The notes under the pieces are model-generated. The model was not told the DNA's origin, made no database searches, and worked only from the letters and a program-made list of their open reading frames with translations. This document shows positions 51,866 to 63,700 of a DNA stretch of 64,000 nt, piece by piece. The DNA comes from Tritrichomonas musculus. Its lineage: Eukaryota; Parabasalia; Tritrichomonadida; Tritrichomonadidae. The stretch lies in contig JAPFFF010000003.1 in assembly GCA_039105265.1 (NCBI GenBank), forward strand, positions 7,192,001 to 7,256,000, read 5' to 3'. Numbering within the stretch: the stretch's first letter is position 1; each line of letters begins with the position of its first letter. The translations under genes and the position numbers were made by a program.

Positions 51866-53126
51866 TTCAAATAAATTGATTTTTAACCTGATTTATATAT
51901 ATATAGATATATTCTTTTGACGAAAAGATTAAAAAATATTTAATATCAGTTTTTGTACATTTTGAAATAACAAATTTATCACTTTAATATCAAAGGGTAT
52001 ATTTATGGATTCTCAAATCCAGGATTTACTTATATATATATGTATATAAATGTTTATGAGAAATAGACCTTGTAAGGGGTACCCGATTTACCTTTTTTCA
52101 ATCGGGTCAAAAATTTTTGGTATATTTTGACCAGGGGTCGCAAATTACCGCCTACCCAAAGCGGTTTTTGACCCGAAATTTTTAAAATTCATTTATCTCA
52201 AAATGTGGAATAAATATTTATATAAAAAAAGGTTTATTAAAAAATTTACAAGCTTTTTAATACTTTTTAATAAAAATTTTTATTTCATTAGAATAATGCA
52301 TCTGATAATTTTCTCAAAAATTGTTTTTTGAAATTATTTTCTCTATCATTCTATTTACTTACAATTTTTAATATCAGAAAACCTTTTTTCTTGAAAGTTA
52401 ATTGATTTTTTTTTGTATCGTATTTTTTTCTGATTTTCATTGTCATTTAATTTATTGTTTAGATGACTTATGAAAAGAGAAATAATACCTAAATTTAAGT
52501 TATGTAATATTTTTTTTATATTAAACTTTAAAATCTACAAATTTTAAATAATATAAACTATTCATTTACTTGTTTTATATTTTTTATCTTTTTATCATAG
52601 TTTATACTATGCATTTTAGTTTATTTTGCTATTAATTAATGTTACTAATCACTTATATAATTAAAAAATATTGGCATTTGGTTCTTTTATTTCATGTTTG
52701 AATACAATATTAAGATATATTAATAATTATTTCAGATTTTAAAAGATTATCCTGTTTTGACAAACTTTTACTTGATTTTCAAATAAAAAAGTCTTTTCTA
52801 AATAAAATTTAAAATATTTCATATAACAAGTCATATCATAAAATTTTGTTTTCTAAAATCAAAATTCACTTTAAAAAAATGCATGAATCAATAAAAAATT
52901 AATTATAAAACATGGTTTTATAAAAAATAATCCAAAAAATACACTAGAAATAAAAGGGTCAAACGCGAACGCTTCATTTTTTTTTTGGGTAGTGACCCAA
53001 AAAAAAAATTTGTGGTCGGGTTAATATTTTAGGGTGACCTTTCGAAGGTTTAATGAGAATAATAAATGATTTAAAATATTTCAGATCACATTTCTTTTAT
53101 TTTGACAATTCACAAATTTGAAGAAA
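51866..53126. other. AT-rich DNA bounded by two GC-richer patches
   Basis: Patches at about 52063-52180 (GTAAGGGGTACCCGATTTAC, ACCCAAAGCGGTTTTTGACC) and 52950-53050 (GGGTCAAACGCGAACG, GGGTAGTGACCC) carry related GGGTC/GACCC elements in opposite orientation around about 800 bp of AT-rich DNA. They may be the worn ends of a transposon. No gene between them. Confidence 0.4.
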
Positions 53127-54326
53127 ATGAACTTTAGAGATTTTAGCGAAAAAATGAAAAGTATTCAGAGTATTCTTCTAGAATTTATTGAAGACAAATC
53201 AGAATCAGAAGAAAGATATGAAAATTTAATAAATTGTTTCATAGTACAACGAATAAATAATGATCACTACGAATTCAAGGGATTTTTACAGTTAATAAAC
53301 CACATATTTGACAATCATAAACGTTGTTATAATTTCATTTCTAAGATTGAGATGCTTTTGAGATATTTCAAAAAAGATATTCAAAAGTATTTTACAAATT
53401 CCGAAATTTTCAACATTTTTAAGAACAACAAACGAATTCTTCTTTTTCTCATTGAAGAAAAAATCATGACAATTGACGAATACATTTTTTCACAAATTGC
53501 AAGTGACGAATTTAATGACCAAAAATACTTTGAATATTTTTTGCCAGAAATTAAACCGTTTCTCACAAAAGAAAATATTGAAAAATATGGCTTCAAGAGT
53601 CAATCTTTAAGAAATAACGGATTTGTTAATGAAGTAATAAAAAAAGAAATTGATGAAGATTTTTATGAGAAACGAAGAAAAGGTGAAAATGACGGTTATT
53701 TATGTGAACTGATTCGATCTGACAAAATTAAAGAATTTATCACTTTTGTTAATCAAACCAATTTGTCCCTTGAAAGTTATATTAAAGAATCAATTTTTGA
53801 AACAAATCAGTTTTTGATTGATGAATTCAATACAAAATTGAATGAAAATAAAGGAATCAACTTGATTGAATATGCTTCATTTTATGGATCATTTAAAATT
53901 ATGCAATTCTTGATAAAGAAAACAGAAAAAATTGATCCAAAATTATGGATTTATGCAGTTCATGGTAATAATGTAAAAATGATTCATTTTCTTGAAGAAC
54001 ATCAAATTGAATATGATTCAAAAATAATTCTGAAAGAAACGATCAAATGTCATCATAATGCAATTTCAAACTACATTATTTGCAATTTATTCAAAGAAGA
54101 AGATCTGCAAAATGACATTGAAAATAATTATTACGACAACCTGTATCAGTATGCACTCGAATATGGAAATTATTATTTCTTCCCAGAAAATACTTTGAAA
54201 TGCAAAAATCTGTTTTTTTATTCATGCCAATTCGGCTATTCTGTACTTGTTAGAGATTTTTTAAAAGAGGGAAATATTGATATAAATGCAACAATTAAAA
54301 TCATCAATATTTTAAATATCATTTGA
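53127..54326 (+). CDS. DUF3447/ankyrin-type protein, 5' part
   Basis: A 399-codon frame from the Met at 53127 (MNFRDFSEKMKS) with all DUF3447 blocks: SEIFNIFKNNKRILLFLIEE, ENDGYLCELIRSDKIKEFI, SIFETNQFLIDE, LIEYASFYGSFKIMQFLIKK, AVHGNNVKMIHFLEE and ETIKCHHNAISNYI. It ends GNIDINATIKIINILNII, then a stop-rich spacer and nine further ankyrin islands. Same architecture and same break point as 34382 and 26211. Likely intracellular; no enzymatic motif. Confidence 0.77.
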   Translation: MNFRDFSEKMKSIQSILLEFIEDKSESEERYENLINCFIVQRINNDHYEFKGFLQLINHIFDNHKRCYNFISKIEMLLRYFKKDIQKYFTNSEIFNIFKNNKRILLFLIEEKIMTIDEYIFSQIASDEFNDQKYFEYFLPEIKPFLTKENIEKYGFKSQSLRNNGFVNEVIKKEIDEDFYEKRRKGENDGYLCELIRSDKIKEFITFVNQTNLSLESYIKESIFETNQFLIDEFNTKLNENKGINLIEYASFYGSFKIMQFLIKKTEKIDPKLWIYAVHGNNVKMIHFLEEHQIEYDSKIILKETIKCHHNAISNYIICNLFKEEDLQNDIENNYYDNLYQYALEYGNYYFFPENTLKCKNLFFYSCQFGYSVLVRDFLKEGNIDINATIKIINILNII

Positions 54327-54419
54327 AATCAAAAATATTTAATGATATTCAAATACAACTTTTTCAAATGATATTGGAATTTTGAATGGTTTATGGAATT
54401 TAACTCAAATATTTTATAG

Positions 54420-56035
54420 AACTGCATTGGTTCTTGCTGCATTTGGTTGTCAAATAGAAATTGTCGAATTATTGTTGGAACAAAAAGGCATTGATATAAA
54501 CATCAAAGACATCTGAAATTTCAAGCTTTTTATGACATTAAAATCTAACTTTTTCTATAAAATTAAAATTTTTAAATAATATATAGAATTTAAACTCCAA
54601 CATTTAAATTGGACAGCTTTGATAATGGCTGCATATAATGGCCAGATAGAAGTTGTTAAATTATTATTAAGACAAAAAGGCTTTGATATCAATGGCAAAT
54701 TAATTCGAAACCTAAATTATTCATATAATTCAAATTCAACTTTTTCAATAATATTGTAATTTTGAATGGTTTATGGGATTTATATCAAACATTTAAATAA
54801 GTCAGCATTATTTTTTGCTGCATGTCGTAACCATACAGAAGTCTTTAAATTATTATTGGAGCAAGAAGGCATTGATATCAATATACAAACAATTTAAATT
54901 GAAAAAAAACTTATGATATTGAAAATTCAACTTTTTCCATGATATTGAAATTTTGAATGATTTATGGAATTTATCCCAAGCATTTAAATAAGACAGCTTT
55001 GATTGCCGCTTCATGCTTTAACAATACAGAAATTATTAAATTATTATTGGCACAAGAAAGCATTGATATCAATATCCAAGACATTTTAAGTTGAAAATAT
55101 TTCATGATATTCAAATATAACTTTTTCAATAATATTTTAATTTTGAATGATTTATGGAATTTACCTTGAACATTTCAATTGGACTGCCCTTATTGGTGCT
55201 GTGTTTATGAGACAAACTGAAGTTATTAAATTATTATTGAAGCAAAAAGGTATTGATATAAACATTAAAAATATTATGAAATTTAATACTTTTCATATTA
55301 TTCAAATCTAACTTTTTCTATGATATTTAAATTTTGAATGATTTATGGAATTTAAACTCGATCATTTAAATTGGACAGCTTTGTTTTTTGCTGCATATAA
55401 AGGTAATGTAGAGAATGTTGAATTATTATTATCACAAAAAGACATTGATATCAATGTTATATCAATTTAAAAACAAAAAAAATTTCATGAAATTCAAATC
55501 CAACTATTTTAATGATATTTAAATTTTTATTGATTTATGAAATTTAAATTGAGTATTTATTGTTTTACAGCTTTGATTTTGGCTGTAAATAAAGGTCATA
55601 CAGAAGTTGTAAAAGTATTATTGGCACAAGAAAACATTGATGTCAACATCAAAGGAATTTTAAATTAAAATCATTCATGTAATTCAAAATTAACTTTTTT
55701 TCATAATATTCATATTTTAATTGATTTATGGAATTTAAAATGAACATTTAAATTGGACAGCTTTGATTTATGCTGTAACAAATGATAATAAAGAAATTGT
55801 TGAATTATTATTAAAAAGAAAAGATATTGATATCTACATAAAGGACATTTTGAGTCATAAATCATTCATGATGTTTTAAACCAATTTATTTAATTACATT
55901 TAAAAATATGAACGATTTATGATATTTTTGAATGAAAATATTTACCAAACTGCTATTGACTATGCAAAAACACAAAAAAGCCATGAAATTTTTGACATTT
56001 TATCTAAAGTACCCATTAAAACAAGCGAATCATGA
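54420..56035 (+). other. nine ankyrin islands with conserved spacers, ending in a capped repeat
   Basis: Islands starting near 54420, 54612, 54800, 54990, 55180, 55370, 55567, 55752 and 55945 each encode one ankyrin repeat (RTALVLAAFGCQIEIVELLL, WTALIMAAYNGQIEVVKLLL, SALFFAACRNHTEVFKLLL, and so on). They are separated by about 90-105-bp spacers that share AACTTTTTC, GATATT and GAATGATTTATGGAATTT. The last island (QTAIDYAKTQKSHEIFDIL) runs to a natural C-terminus at 56035. They continue the gene at 53127. Confidence 0.65.
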
Positions 56036-56318
56036 AAGGATGAAATAAAATGAATGCAAATATTAAATAATGTACCTCATTGATTTAAAAGATTAAAATC
56101 TAAAATAAACTTTTTATTTAATTGCTAATTTACATTAATTATTTTTCTAATTATTTAAAATTTGTAGCCTTTTTTTCTCTTTAACTGCTTATTAAAAAAC
56201 ATAAAAATTATTCAAATAGTTGTTAATAATCATAGATAGATTGAGATAAACCAAATAAAAAACAAAATTAAAATATATTCTTAGAGTGATAGTTTATTGT
56301 ATTAGTTCTTTATATCTA

Positions 56319-59300
56319 TTAAAGACCAACTGAATCGTTAAGCTCATTTTCTTCTTCAATTCCTTCGTTTTCTGAAGATTTTTCCTTTTCTTGTTTTTTC
56401 TTACGTAACTTAATAACGAGAATAATTATCAAAACAATAATAATCACAACAACGACAACTCCAACAACAATTTCTATAATAAGTATTTTTGATAACTTTT
56501 TCTTTCCTTTTTTATCATTGGTATTAAAAGGAACATTAGGTGGTGGATCATTAAGTTCATAATTTTCATCAAAAATTAAATTTTCATCAAAAATTAAATT
56601 TTCATCATCTTCATCATCTATAATAACTGTCTCAGGTGCTTTTGATTCATCAAATTCTTTATCAACCATATAAAAGCCTTGTTTATCTTTGGTTGGAATT
56701 ACTTTATAATCATCAATTGATGAATTATATATATCGACAATAGTAATTTTTGATAAAATAGAGTCAGCTTTTTGTGGATCTAATCCTTCAATTAAAAGTG
56801 ACAATTCATCTCCTAATTCTTTTTTATTTATTGATAAAAGTGATTTTGAATAAGGATAATCATATATTGTTATCTTTATTTCTGTTGGATCAAATGTTGT
56901 GTTTTCTCTAATGTTGATTGATGGTACATTGTCGTAATATAAATAAAATTCTATTTTTCCGTTTATGTTGCAATTTACAAATTTTGTTTTTGAATAAACA
57001 ACGTGCAAGTTTTGAATATCCAAGTTCCTAATTGTTGGATTTGATTCAACAACTGTTGTTTCAGAACATTTGCAATTTTCTAAATCAACATTATGATTTG
57101 TTCTGAAATAAAGTTCTCGATAAATGACCGGATTATCAGATGATGATGAAAGATCGATATCATTGCTTCCAATTACATCGGTGCATATTCCTTTAACTTG
57201 TTTATTATTAGCATCAACAAACCTTGCTTTTGATACATTCATCAATCTAATGGAAGAAAAGTCATCACTAGTAATTGTCACATCTTCATAATTCATGATG
57301 AATATTTTTTGATATGGTGAAGATCCGGATGAAAAATGAAATGCAACAGGTTTCGATGAAGAAGAATCAGTTGATTTTATCCTTAAATTTACAAGTGCAT
57401 CGTCATCTGATTTTGTGAATGTGTACTTATCATGAACACCATTTGTTATAAATAATGGATTGTAAGGAACGCCTCCATTATATGATTTTGATGGATAATT
57501 ATAAGCTCCGTTGGAATTAGCAAAAGGCTTTGAGCTTTCATCGTAAATCTCAGATTCTTCCATTGCTAAAAGAGACTTTGCTTGTTCATCGCCAAGCAAA
57601 TCTGGAACCATGTAACCATTTCTTTTAACACTGCTGCCCAAATTTGTCAAATAAAGATTCTTGAAAGGAAAAACATTCTTTAATACTTCATTATATAGAT
57701 ATGGTGTTCCATAAGGTAATTGAGAAAACAAAAACTTAGGATTTAATTCTCTTCCTCTAAAATTACTTATGTTTATCAATCTCGTTCGTTCTTCTAAAAC
57801 TGGTGAATATTCTAATGTTAAAGAATTTCCAGAATAAAAATAATAATCGGCATAAGTTTTTGGAAATGAACGAACAGAGATCTCAAAAATACCATCAGAA
57901 TAAACCTTGATTATTTTCTTATTACTTTTTATTTGTCGTAATTCAGAAAGTTCATTAAAAGGACGACAATTAATACTTGAATCAATATAATCATCGTAAA
58001 AATATTGATCGCCTTGGCAAAGATATTCAACATTAATTATAGGTGTGCAAACTAAGTACGTTTCTGATTCTTTGTAGGAGAGTCCAAAATAATAAATATA
58101 ATCACCAGCCGCAATTTTTTGAGTAACATTAATATTTGTATATGAGCCAATATAAAACAAAGAACGAACTCGTTTTCTTGTTGTTGGTTGCCTTGTGAAT
58201 GAAACTTTAATTGACTTTGCTTTCGTTGAAGTCCTCAAAATTCCACATTGAAAATTGGATGGATCAACTTCAATTACAAAGTCGGTCGAACTTGGATCAT
58301 GAATATCAACATCATTGTTTGTTCCAATGATAATATTCCCGTTAATTTTGTTGCCTTTAACAATGATATATTGTGAATAATCAAATCTCAAATCATTGGA
58401 AACAGTTATGTCTTCTGCAACATGAATGATTGTTCTAGCGATGTTTTCATTTGACGGTTTGTAGTTCAAATATTGGCCATTGCCATATTTGTTTGAATCA
58501 GGAATTGAATCTGGACACTTGGACTTATCTTTATCATAAAAGCAAACTGATTGTTGAGGCAAATCATCGAAAAAGTCGATTGTATAATCAAGAACTTCTC
58601 TCGTTGAATCTTTCAAGAAGTAAACTTGAACATGAACACTGTGTCCAGCGGTTATCAATTCAAGTGAATCGTCTTTTAATTTGAAAACTATCTGGCCAGA
58701 TAATCCGAATGATGATTTATCTAAATTAATCTTAGAATACTCCAAAATTTTTCCATCATCTCTTGTTAATCTTACAACAATGTTGCTGATGTTAACGTCT
58801 TCCTTGTGAAACTCTTTGTAATAAACAGACCACGAAGTTGGAAGTCTTTCAATTGGAAAAGGACCTGGTGGCGGCCAAGATATAAAACTGTCGAATTCAG
58901 CATTAGATAAACTTCCATGGCTAACACTAAATGCACCACAAGAAGGATAAGACATTACATATCCTTGCATTTGATGTTTTGAATGAGGATAAAATCCAAT
59001 TCCAATCGTTTTCAAATAAGGATAAAGAAGCCACCTTCTATGACCAACAGCGTCTTCATTATTTGAGCCTTCATCATCAATTAACCCAGAAATCATTGGT
59101 AAAACATTTGTTTCACCTTGTGCCAAATTAGATTTTTGTAAACTTGTTTTAATTTGGTCCCAGTGGCTCTCAAAATCACATTCTTTTCGATAAAAATCAA
59201 TCGCTTCATGCGAAATTGCTCCGATTCGAGACGAATATTTAGCTGCATAATAACAGCCTTCATTCAAAGAGGCGTCATTAGTAACATCTGTTGATAATCC

Positions 59301-60317
59301 AGCCAATTCTCTATAAAAGTTGACTAGTCTAACAACATCAGAATAAGCTTCTTCCTTCAGTTGGACATTGTTGCATGAGTAAACGTCAGCGGCGCCTGTA
59401 AAATCATCTCCTTCATAAGAACGTTTTTTGGCTTGATTATATTTGTTCCGAATTGTGTCAACATTTCGATTTTGTAAATCAGTCAATGTGATCGTTTTGA
59501 CATCAGTGATTTCCGGAGGTTGAGTAGGCTGCGGAATTTCAAAGGGCAATGGTGTTGGGTAAACTATGTCACTTTTATTAAGAAATGAAACGACAGATTT
59601 TACACGATTAGCAATGTTATCGTTTTCTTTGATACTGACACTAATGGCTTTGTCTTTAGAGTAAACATTGGCTGATGGAACTTTGGCTCCCCATTTGAGG
59701 CACTCATCAGGATATATTGAGCAATCAAGTCGGCCAAAACCGTAATCTTCGGAAGAAATTTTGCCGTCTGTAACATCAATAATCCACCTGGAAATAAAAT
59801 CTGAATCTTCTTCACATGATGAATCATATAAAATAAATATTGGATATTTGTAAGATTCGAAAAAAAAGTTTGTCGATTGAGGTAGCAATTCGGTAATAGT
59901 TGATGTATCAATAGGATAAAAACCTAAATGACGATAAATTACATCAGAATAATAATTTGATGAGGATGATATTGCTGATGGGTTCCCAAAAGAATCCAAT
60001 GGTGTCTGTGAATTAGGGCCAAATAAAGCATGAGAAGGTGAAACAGTTGCTCCTAGTCTATTGCAAGTTTCACGATTATATATGCACTCTGCTCTAGCAA
60101 ATTGAATAGTCGGGAAAAGCTGTGCTGCTTCTTCCCAGTAATATTTAGAAGTTTTTGCGTATGGGCATCCTTCATTTTCCATTCGCACAAATACTGGTCT
60201 TGAAGAGCCAATAATGGAATCATAAGTAGAATTTTTCAGGTCAAATAGTGTTCTTCTAGGCGTGCATTTTTGGGTTCTATTATATGATGATTGAAGACAA
60301 AGGATTATAAATATCAT
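56319..60317 (-). CDS. large type I membrane protein with thioredoxin-like and CAP domains
   Basis: An intact 1,332-residue protein. A short hydrophobic N-terminus (MIFIILCLQSS) is a likely signal peptide. Two thioredoxin-fold-like segments follow (about 35-130, RPVFVRMENEGCPYAK without a CxxC pair; and about 155-245, YPIFILYDSSCEEDSDF). A CAP/SCP-like domain lies at about 320-460: VVRLVNFYRELAGLS, LNEGCYYAAKYSS, AQGETNVLP, AVGHRRWLLYP. A long beta-rich ectodomain comes next, then an acidic stretch (ENLIFDENLIFDEN) and a transmembrane helix (about 1273-1300) before a charged cytosolic tail. Domain order suggests a cell-surface or secretory-pathway protein. CAP proteins are commonly secreted. 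Function unknown. Confidence 0.82.
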   Translation of the reverse strand: MIFIILCLQSSYNRTQKCTPRRTLFDLKNSTYDSIIGSSRPVFVRMENEGCPYAKTSKYYWEEAAQLFPTIQFARAECIYNRETCNRLGATVSPSHALFGPNSQTPLDSFGNPSAISSSSNYYSDVIYRHLGFYPIDTSTITELLPQSTNFFFESYKYPIFILYDSSCEEDSDFISRWIIDVTDGKISSEDYGFGRLDCSIYPDECLKWGAKVPSANVYSKDKAISVSIKENDNIANRVKSVVSFLNKSDIVYPTPLPFEIPQPTQPPEITDVKTITLTDLQNRNVDTIRNKYNQAKKRSYEGDDFTGAADVYSCNNVQLKEEAYSDVVRLVNFYRELAGLSTDVTNDASLNEGCYYAAKYSSRIGAISHEAIDFYRKECDFESHWDQIKTSLQKSNLAQGETNVLPMISGLIDDEGSNNEDAVGHRRWLLYPYLKTIGIGFYPHSKHQMQGYVMSYPSCGAFSVSHGSLSNAEFDSFISWPPPGPFPIERLPTSWSVYYKEFHKEDVNISNIVVRLTRDDGKILEYSKINLDKSSFGLSGQIVFKLKDDSLELITAGHSVHVQVYFLKDSTREVLDYTIDFFDDLPQQSVCFYDKDKSKCPDSIPDSNKYGNGQYLNYKPSNENIARTIIHVAEDITVSNDLRFDYSQYIIVKGNKINGNIIIGTNNDVDIHDPSSTDFVIEVDPSNFQCGILRTSTKAKSIKVSFTRQPTTRKRVRSLFYIGSYTNINVTQKIAAGDYIYYFGLSYKESETYLVCTPIINVEYLCQGDQYFYDDYIDSSINCRPFNELSELRQIKSNKKIIKVYSDGIFEISVRSFPKTYADYYFYSGNSLTLEYSPVLEERTRLINISNFRGRELNPKFLFSQLPYGTPYLYNEVLKNVFPFKNLYLTNLGSSVKRNGYMVPDLLGDEQAKSLLAMEESEIYDESSKPFANSNGAYNYPSKSYNGGVPYNPLFITNGVHDKYTFTKSDDDALVNLRIKSTDSSSSKPVAFHFSSGSSPYQKIFIMNYEDVTITSDDFSSIRLMNVSKARFVDANNKQVKGICTDVIGSNDIDLSSSSDNPVIYRELYFRTNHNVDLENCKCSETTVVESNPTIRNLDIQNLHVVYSKTKFVNCNINGKIEFYLYYDNVPSINIRENTTFDPTEIKITIYDYPYSKSLLSINKKELGDELSLLIEGLDPQKADSILSKITIVDIYNSSIDDYKVIPTKDKQGFYMVDKEFDESKAPETVIIDDEDDENLIFDENLIFDENYELNDPPPNVPFNTNDKKGKKKLSKILIIEIVVGVVVVVIIIVLIIILVIKLRKKKQEKEKSSENEGIEEENELNDSVGL

Positions 60318-60768
60318 TAAACCTTAAAGTTTATAGAAATTTATTTAATTGCTTATATCTCTGTAATTTATTTATTATATGTTAATTAAAAACCAAATTT
60401 ATTGTAAAATTTTATTTAAAACTAAAATTATGCATTTATTTTAAAATATAATTGAATAACTGTATATATATGTTTATATTTGTTTTATAAAAAAAATATT
60501 AATAAACGGAAACAATTCAAAATTTTGAATAAAATTGTAAAAATAATTCATAAAAAATAACTATTTTAATATATAAATATTTCGGTTTGTATAATATTTT
60601 TTAAAAATATTTTTATTTTAATTATAACAATATTTTATTATATTTAATAAATTAATAATATTTATTACCAAAATAGATGATAAATTATCATATCATATGT
60701 TAACCATTATTCATTATTTTGCTAACCATTGTTTAAAAAATAAAAAACGTTATAATAATACTTGTAAG
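60318..60768. other. AT-rich divergent promoter region
   Basis: The intergenic space between divergent genes (56319-60317 minus and 60769 plus). AT-rich, no other gene. Confidence 0.6.
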
Positions 60769-63700
60769 ATGGAAATAGAAAAAGAAGTGATTAAAAGGAA
60801 AGAGCTAGAAAATCTTATTTTAAATTTTATTGAGAATGACGATAATAATGACAATCTTCAATCATTAACGAAATTTATCACAGATAATGGTATTAATACT
60901 TGTAAGACTGATTTAGAAGATTTATTTTGTATAATATTGTGGATAACATATTATCACCGCAGAAAGTTTAATTTTTTCGACAAAATTCTACAAATTATCG
61001 AATTTATGCTTCCGTATATTAAATCCCTTTATTCAGATAATGAAATTTTTAGCTTATTCCTGTCAAACAAAATTATTATTCTTTGGCTCCTTCAAAATAA
61101 AATAATTTCTTTAAATAACGAATCTCTTCATGACATAGAACGAAGATTATATATAAATGCAGATAATTCACCAAATAACCTTTACTTTAAGAAGAAACAA
61201 TTAGATCCATATAATGCTTTATTTTTATATTTTCATTACAAAACAATTGAAAACAAAGAGAAACAAGATGAAATAGAATCAAAACTTACAAAAAGATTCA
61301 AATTGAATGTTGATTCAATTTTGCAGCTTTGCCAAAAAGGCGAAAACGATTCAAAAATATGTGGCCTAATTCGTAATGACTCTCTTAATGACTTTATAGA
61401 TTATACTGCTCAGAAAAAGTTTGATTTTGACTCAAAAATTCCGTTTTCAATATTTGAGACAAACAACTTTTTGAATAAAAAAATGGTTTCTTTGATTGAA
61501 TATGCAGCTTTTTTCGGCTCAACCCAGATATTCAAATATCTGTTAAAGAACAGAGCAAAAATCTATCCGAATTTGCTAGAATTTGCAATTCACAGCGGAA
61601 ATCCGGAAATGATTCATCTTGTTGAAGACAACTCTGACAAGTTTGAAAAAGATGTTTTTTTAATGAGTAGAAGTGGAGGTCCAAAAGAAGCCCTGATTGT
61701 GTCAATAAGATGTTTTCATAATGATATTGCAAATTATCTTTTGCAAAACAATTTTAATGATAATAGCGTTGCTGATGTTGATGAAGTGATATTAAAAACG
61801 AGTTTCGAATGTTATAATTATGAGTTTTTACCAGAGAATTACAATGATTTGTATAAATATAAAATTTTAGAGAAGAAAGATGATTTTAACGCAGATGCTT
61901 TAAAGTTCATGTATTCGCTTCCTAAACTTATAATTCCTTCCTCGATAAAATTTCTATATAATTCCAGCTTTGAAATGTTTAAAAACTTAAAAGAAGTTGT
62001 CATTCCTTCATCTGTGACATCAATAGGTCCAAATTCGTTCAGTAATTGCTGGTCACTCATGAATGTGTCTTTTTTGGATCCTCCTTCTTTGAGAACAATT
62101 GGAATCTTGGCTTTTTCCAATTGTGTTTCACTTACCGAAATTCAACTTTCTTCTTCTTTGGAATCAATTGAAGATGGTGCATTTAAAGATTGCAGCTCAC
62201 TTAAGCAGATATCGATTCCGTCATCTGTTAAATCGATTAAAGAAAAATGCTTTTTTAATTGTTTATCACTTTGTAAAATTGTATTTTCGGATTCTTCTTC
62301 TTTGGAATCAATTGAAAGTTGTGCTTTTGGAAAGTGCAAATCACTCAAAGAAATAACACTTCCTCAAACTTTAACGAAGATTGAACAATTCACGTTTAAT
62401 AATTGCTTGTCACTTGTTCATGTTGCAATTCCATCGTCAATAACTTCAATTGATAATTTTGCTTTCTCTGATTGTTTATCACTTACTCAAATAACGATTC
62501 CTTCTTCTGTTACTTCGATTGGAAAAGGAGCTTTTCAAAATTGTTCTTCACTTGTTGAAGTAAAGATTCTTTCTTCTATTCAATCAATTGAAGATTATTC
62601 ATTCGAATGTTGTTCATCTTTAAAGCGATTCGAAATTCCTTCATCTGTGAAATCTATTGGAAATTTCGCGTTCAGAAAGTGCGCTTCACTCACTGAAATA
62701 ACAATTCCTTCTTCAATAATATCAATTGGAAAAGGAACATTCGGATACTGTTCTTCACTTGAACAAGTTGAAATTCCTTCTTCTGTAATTGTGATTGAAG
62801 ATTATACTTTTGAATTTTGTACAAAATTAACTAAAATATCAATTCCTTCGTCTGTAACTAATATTGGAGATTATTCATTCAGAAAATGCACGTCGTTATC
62901 ACAAATAAGAATTCCTTCTCTTGTAACATCAATTGGAAATGATGCTTTTAGTGAATGCTCTTCATTAATTCATATTGAACTTCCTTCTTTGATTTCTAAA
63001 ATTAATGATTTTACATTTTATAAATGCACATCACTTAAGCAAATAACAACTAATTCATCAAGAATTGAAATCGGTTCTTTTGCATTTTATGGATGTTATT
63101 CACTTAAACAAATGAATTTTCCTTCTTCAATACTAAAAGTTGGTGATTTTGCTTTTGCTGGATGCAGATCAAAACCTGTAAAAAATAAATCAAAAATTCA
63201 AGGCAAAAAAGATGATGTGCAAAAGTATATCGAAAACCGAAAAATAATTTACATAAACATTATCAATTATTTGGAATCACCAGATGATAATGATGAGCAA
63301 TTAATGGAATTGTTTAAAGTCTTTGATAAACAAAAATTAGATTATAACAAGCTTGATTTAGTTGAGATTTTGAATCTTCTATCGAAAATATCAGAAAATC
63401 ATGCAAAAACAAACAATCTTATTGAAAAAGTTGAAAAAATACTCATTAATTACAAAGATAAAATTAAATTAAATTTATCAAATAACAAGATTTGCCACAT
63501 ATTCAGATATAACAGAAGAATTCTTTTATTTTTATTAAAAAATGAAATAATAAACATGAATCAATCAGTAATTAATTTCATTACTGAACGGAAAGAAAAT
63601 GATTTCATAAATAAAGATGTATATCAACAAACGATAAATGAATATTTAAAACCAGAAATAATGAAATTTAAAGGACAAGATATTCCAGAATTGCCAAATG

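Noticed and set aside
54327-56035. Canonical spliceosomal introns with GT-AG ends as the spacers
   Set aside because: No consistent GT at the 5' side or AG at the 3' side of the islands could be found by eye; the intron idea is kept only as a non-canonical hypothesis.
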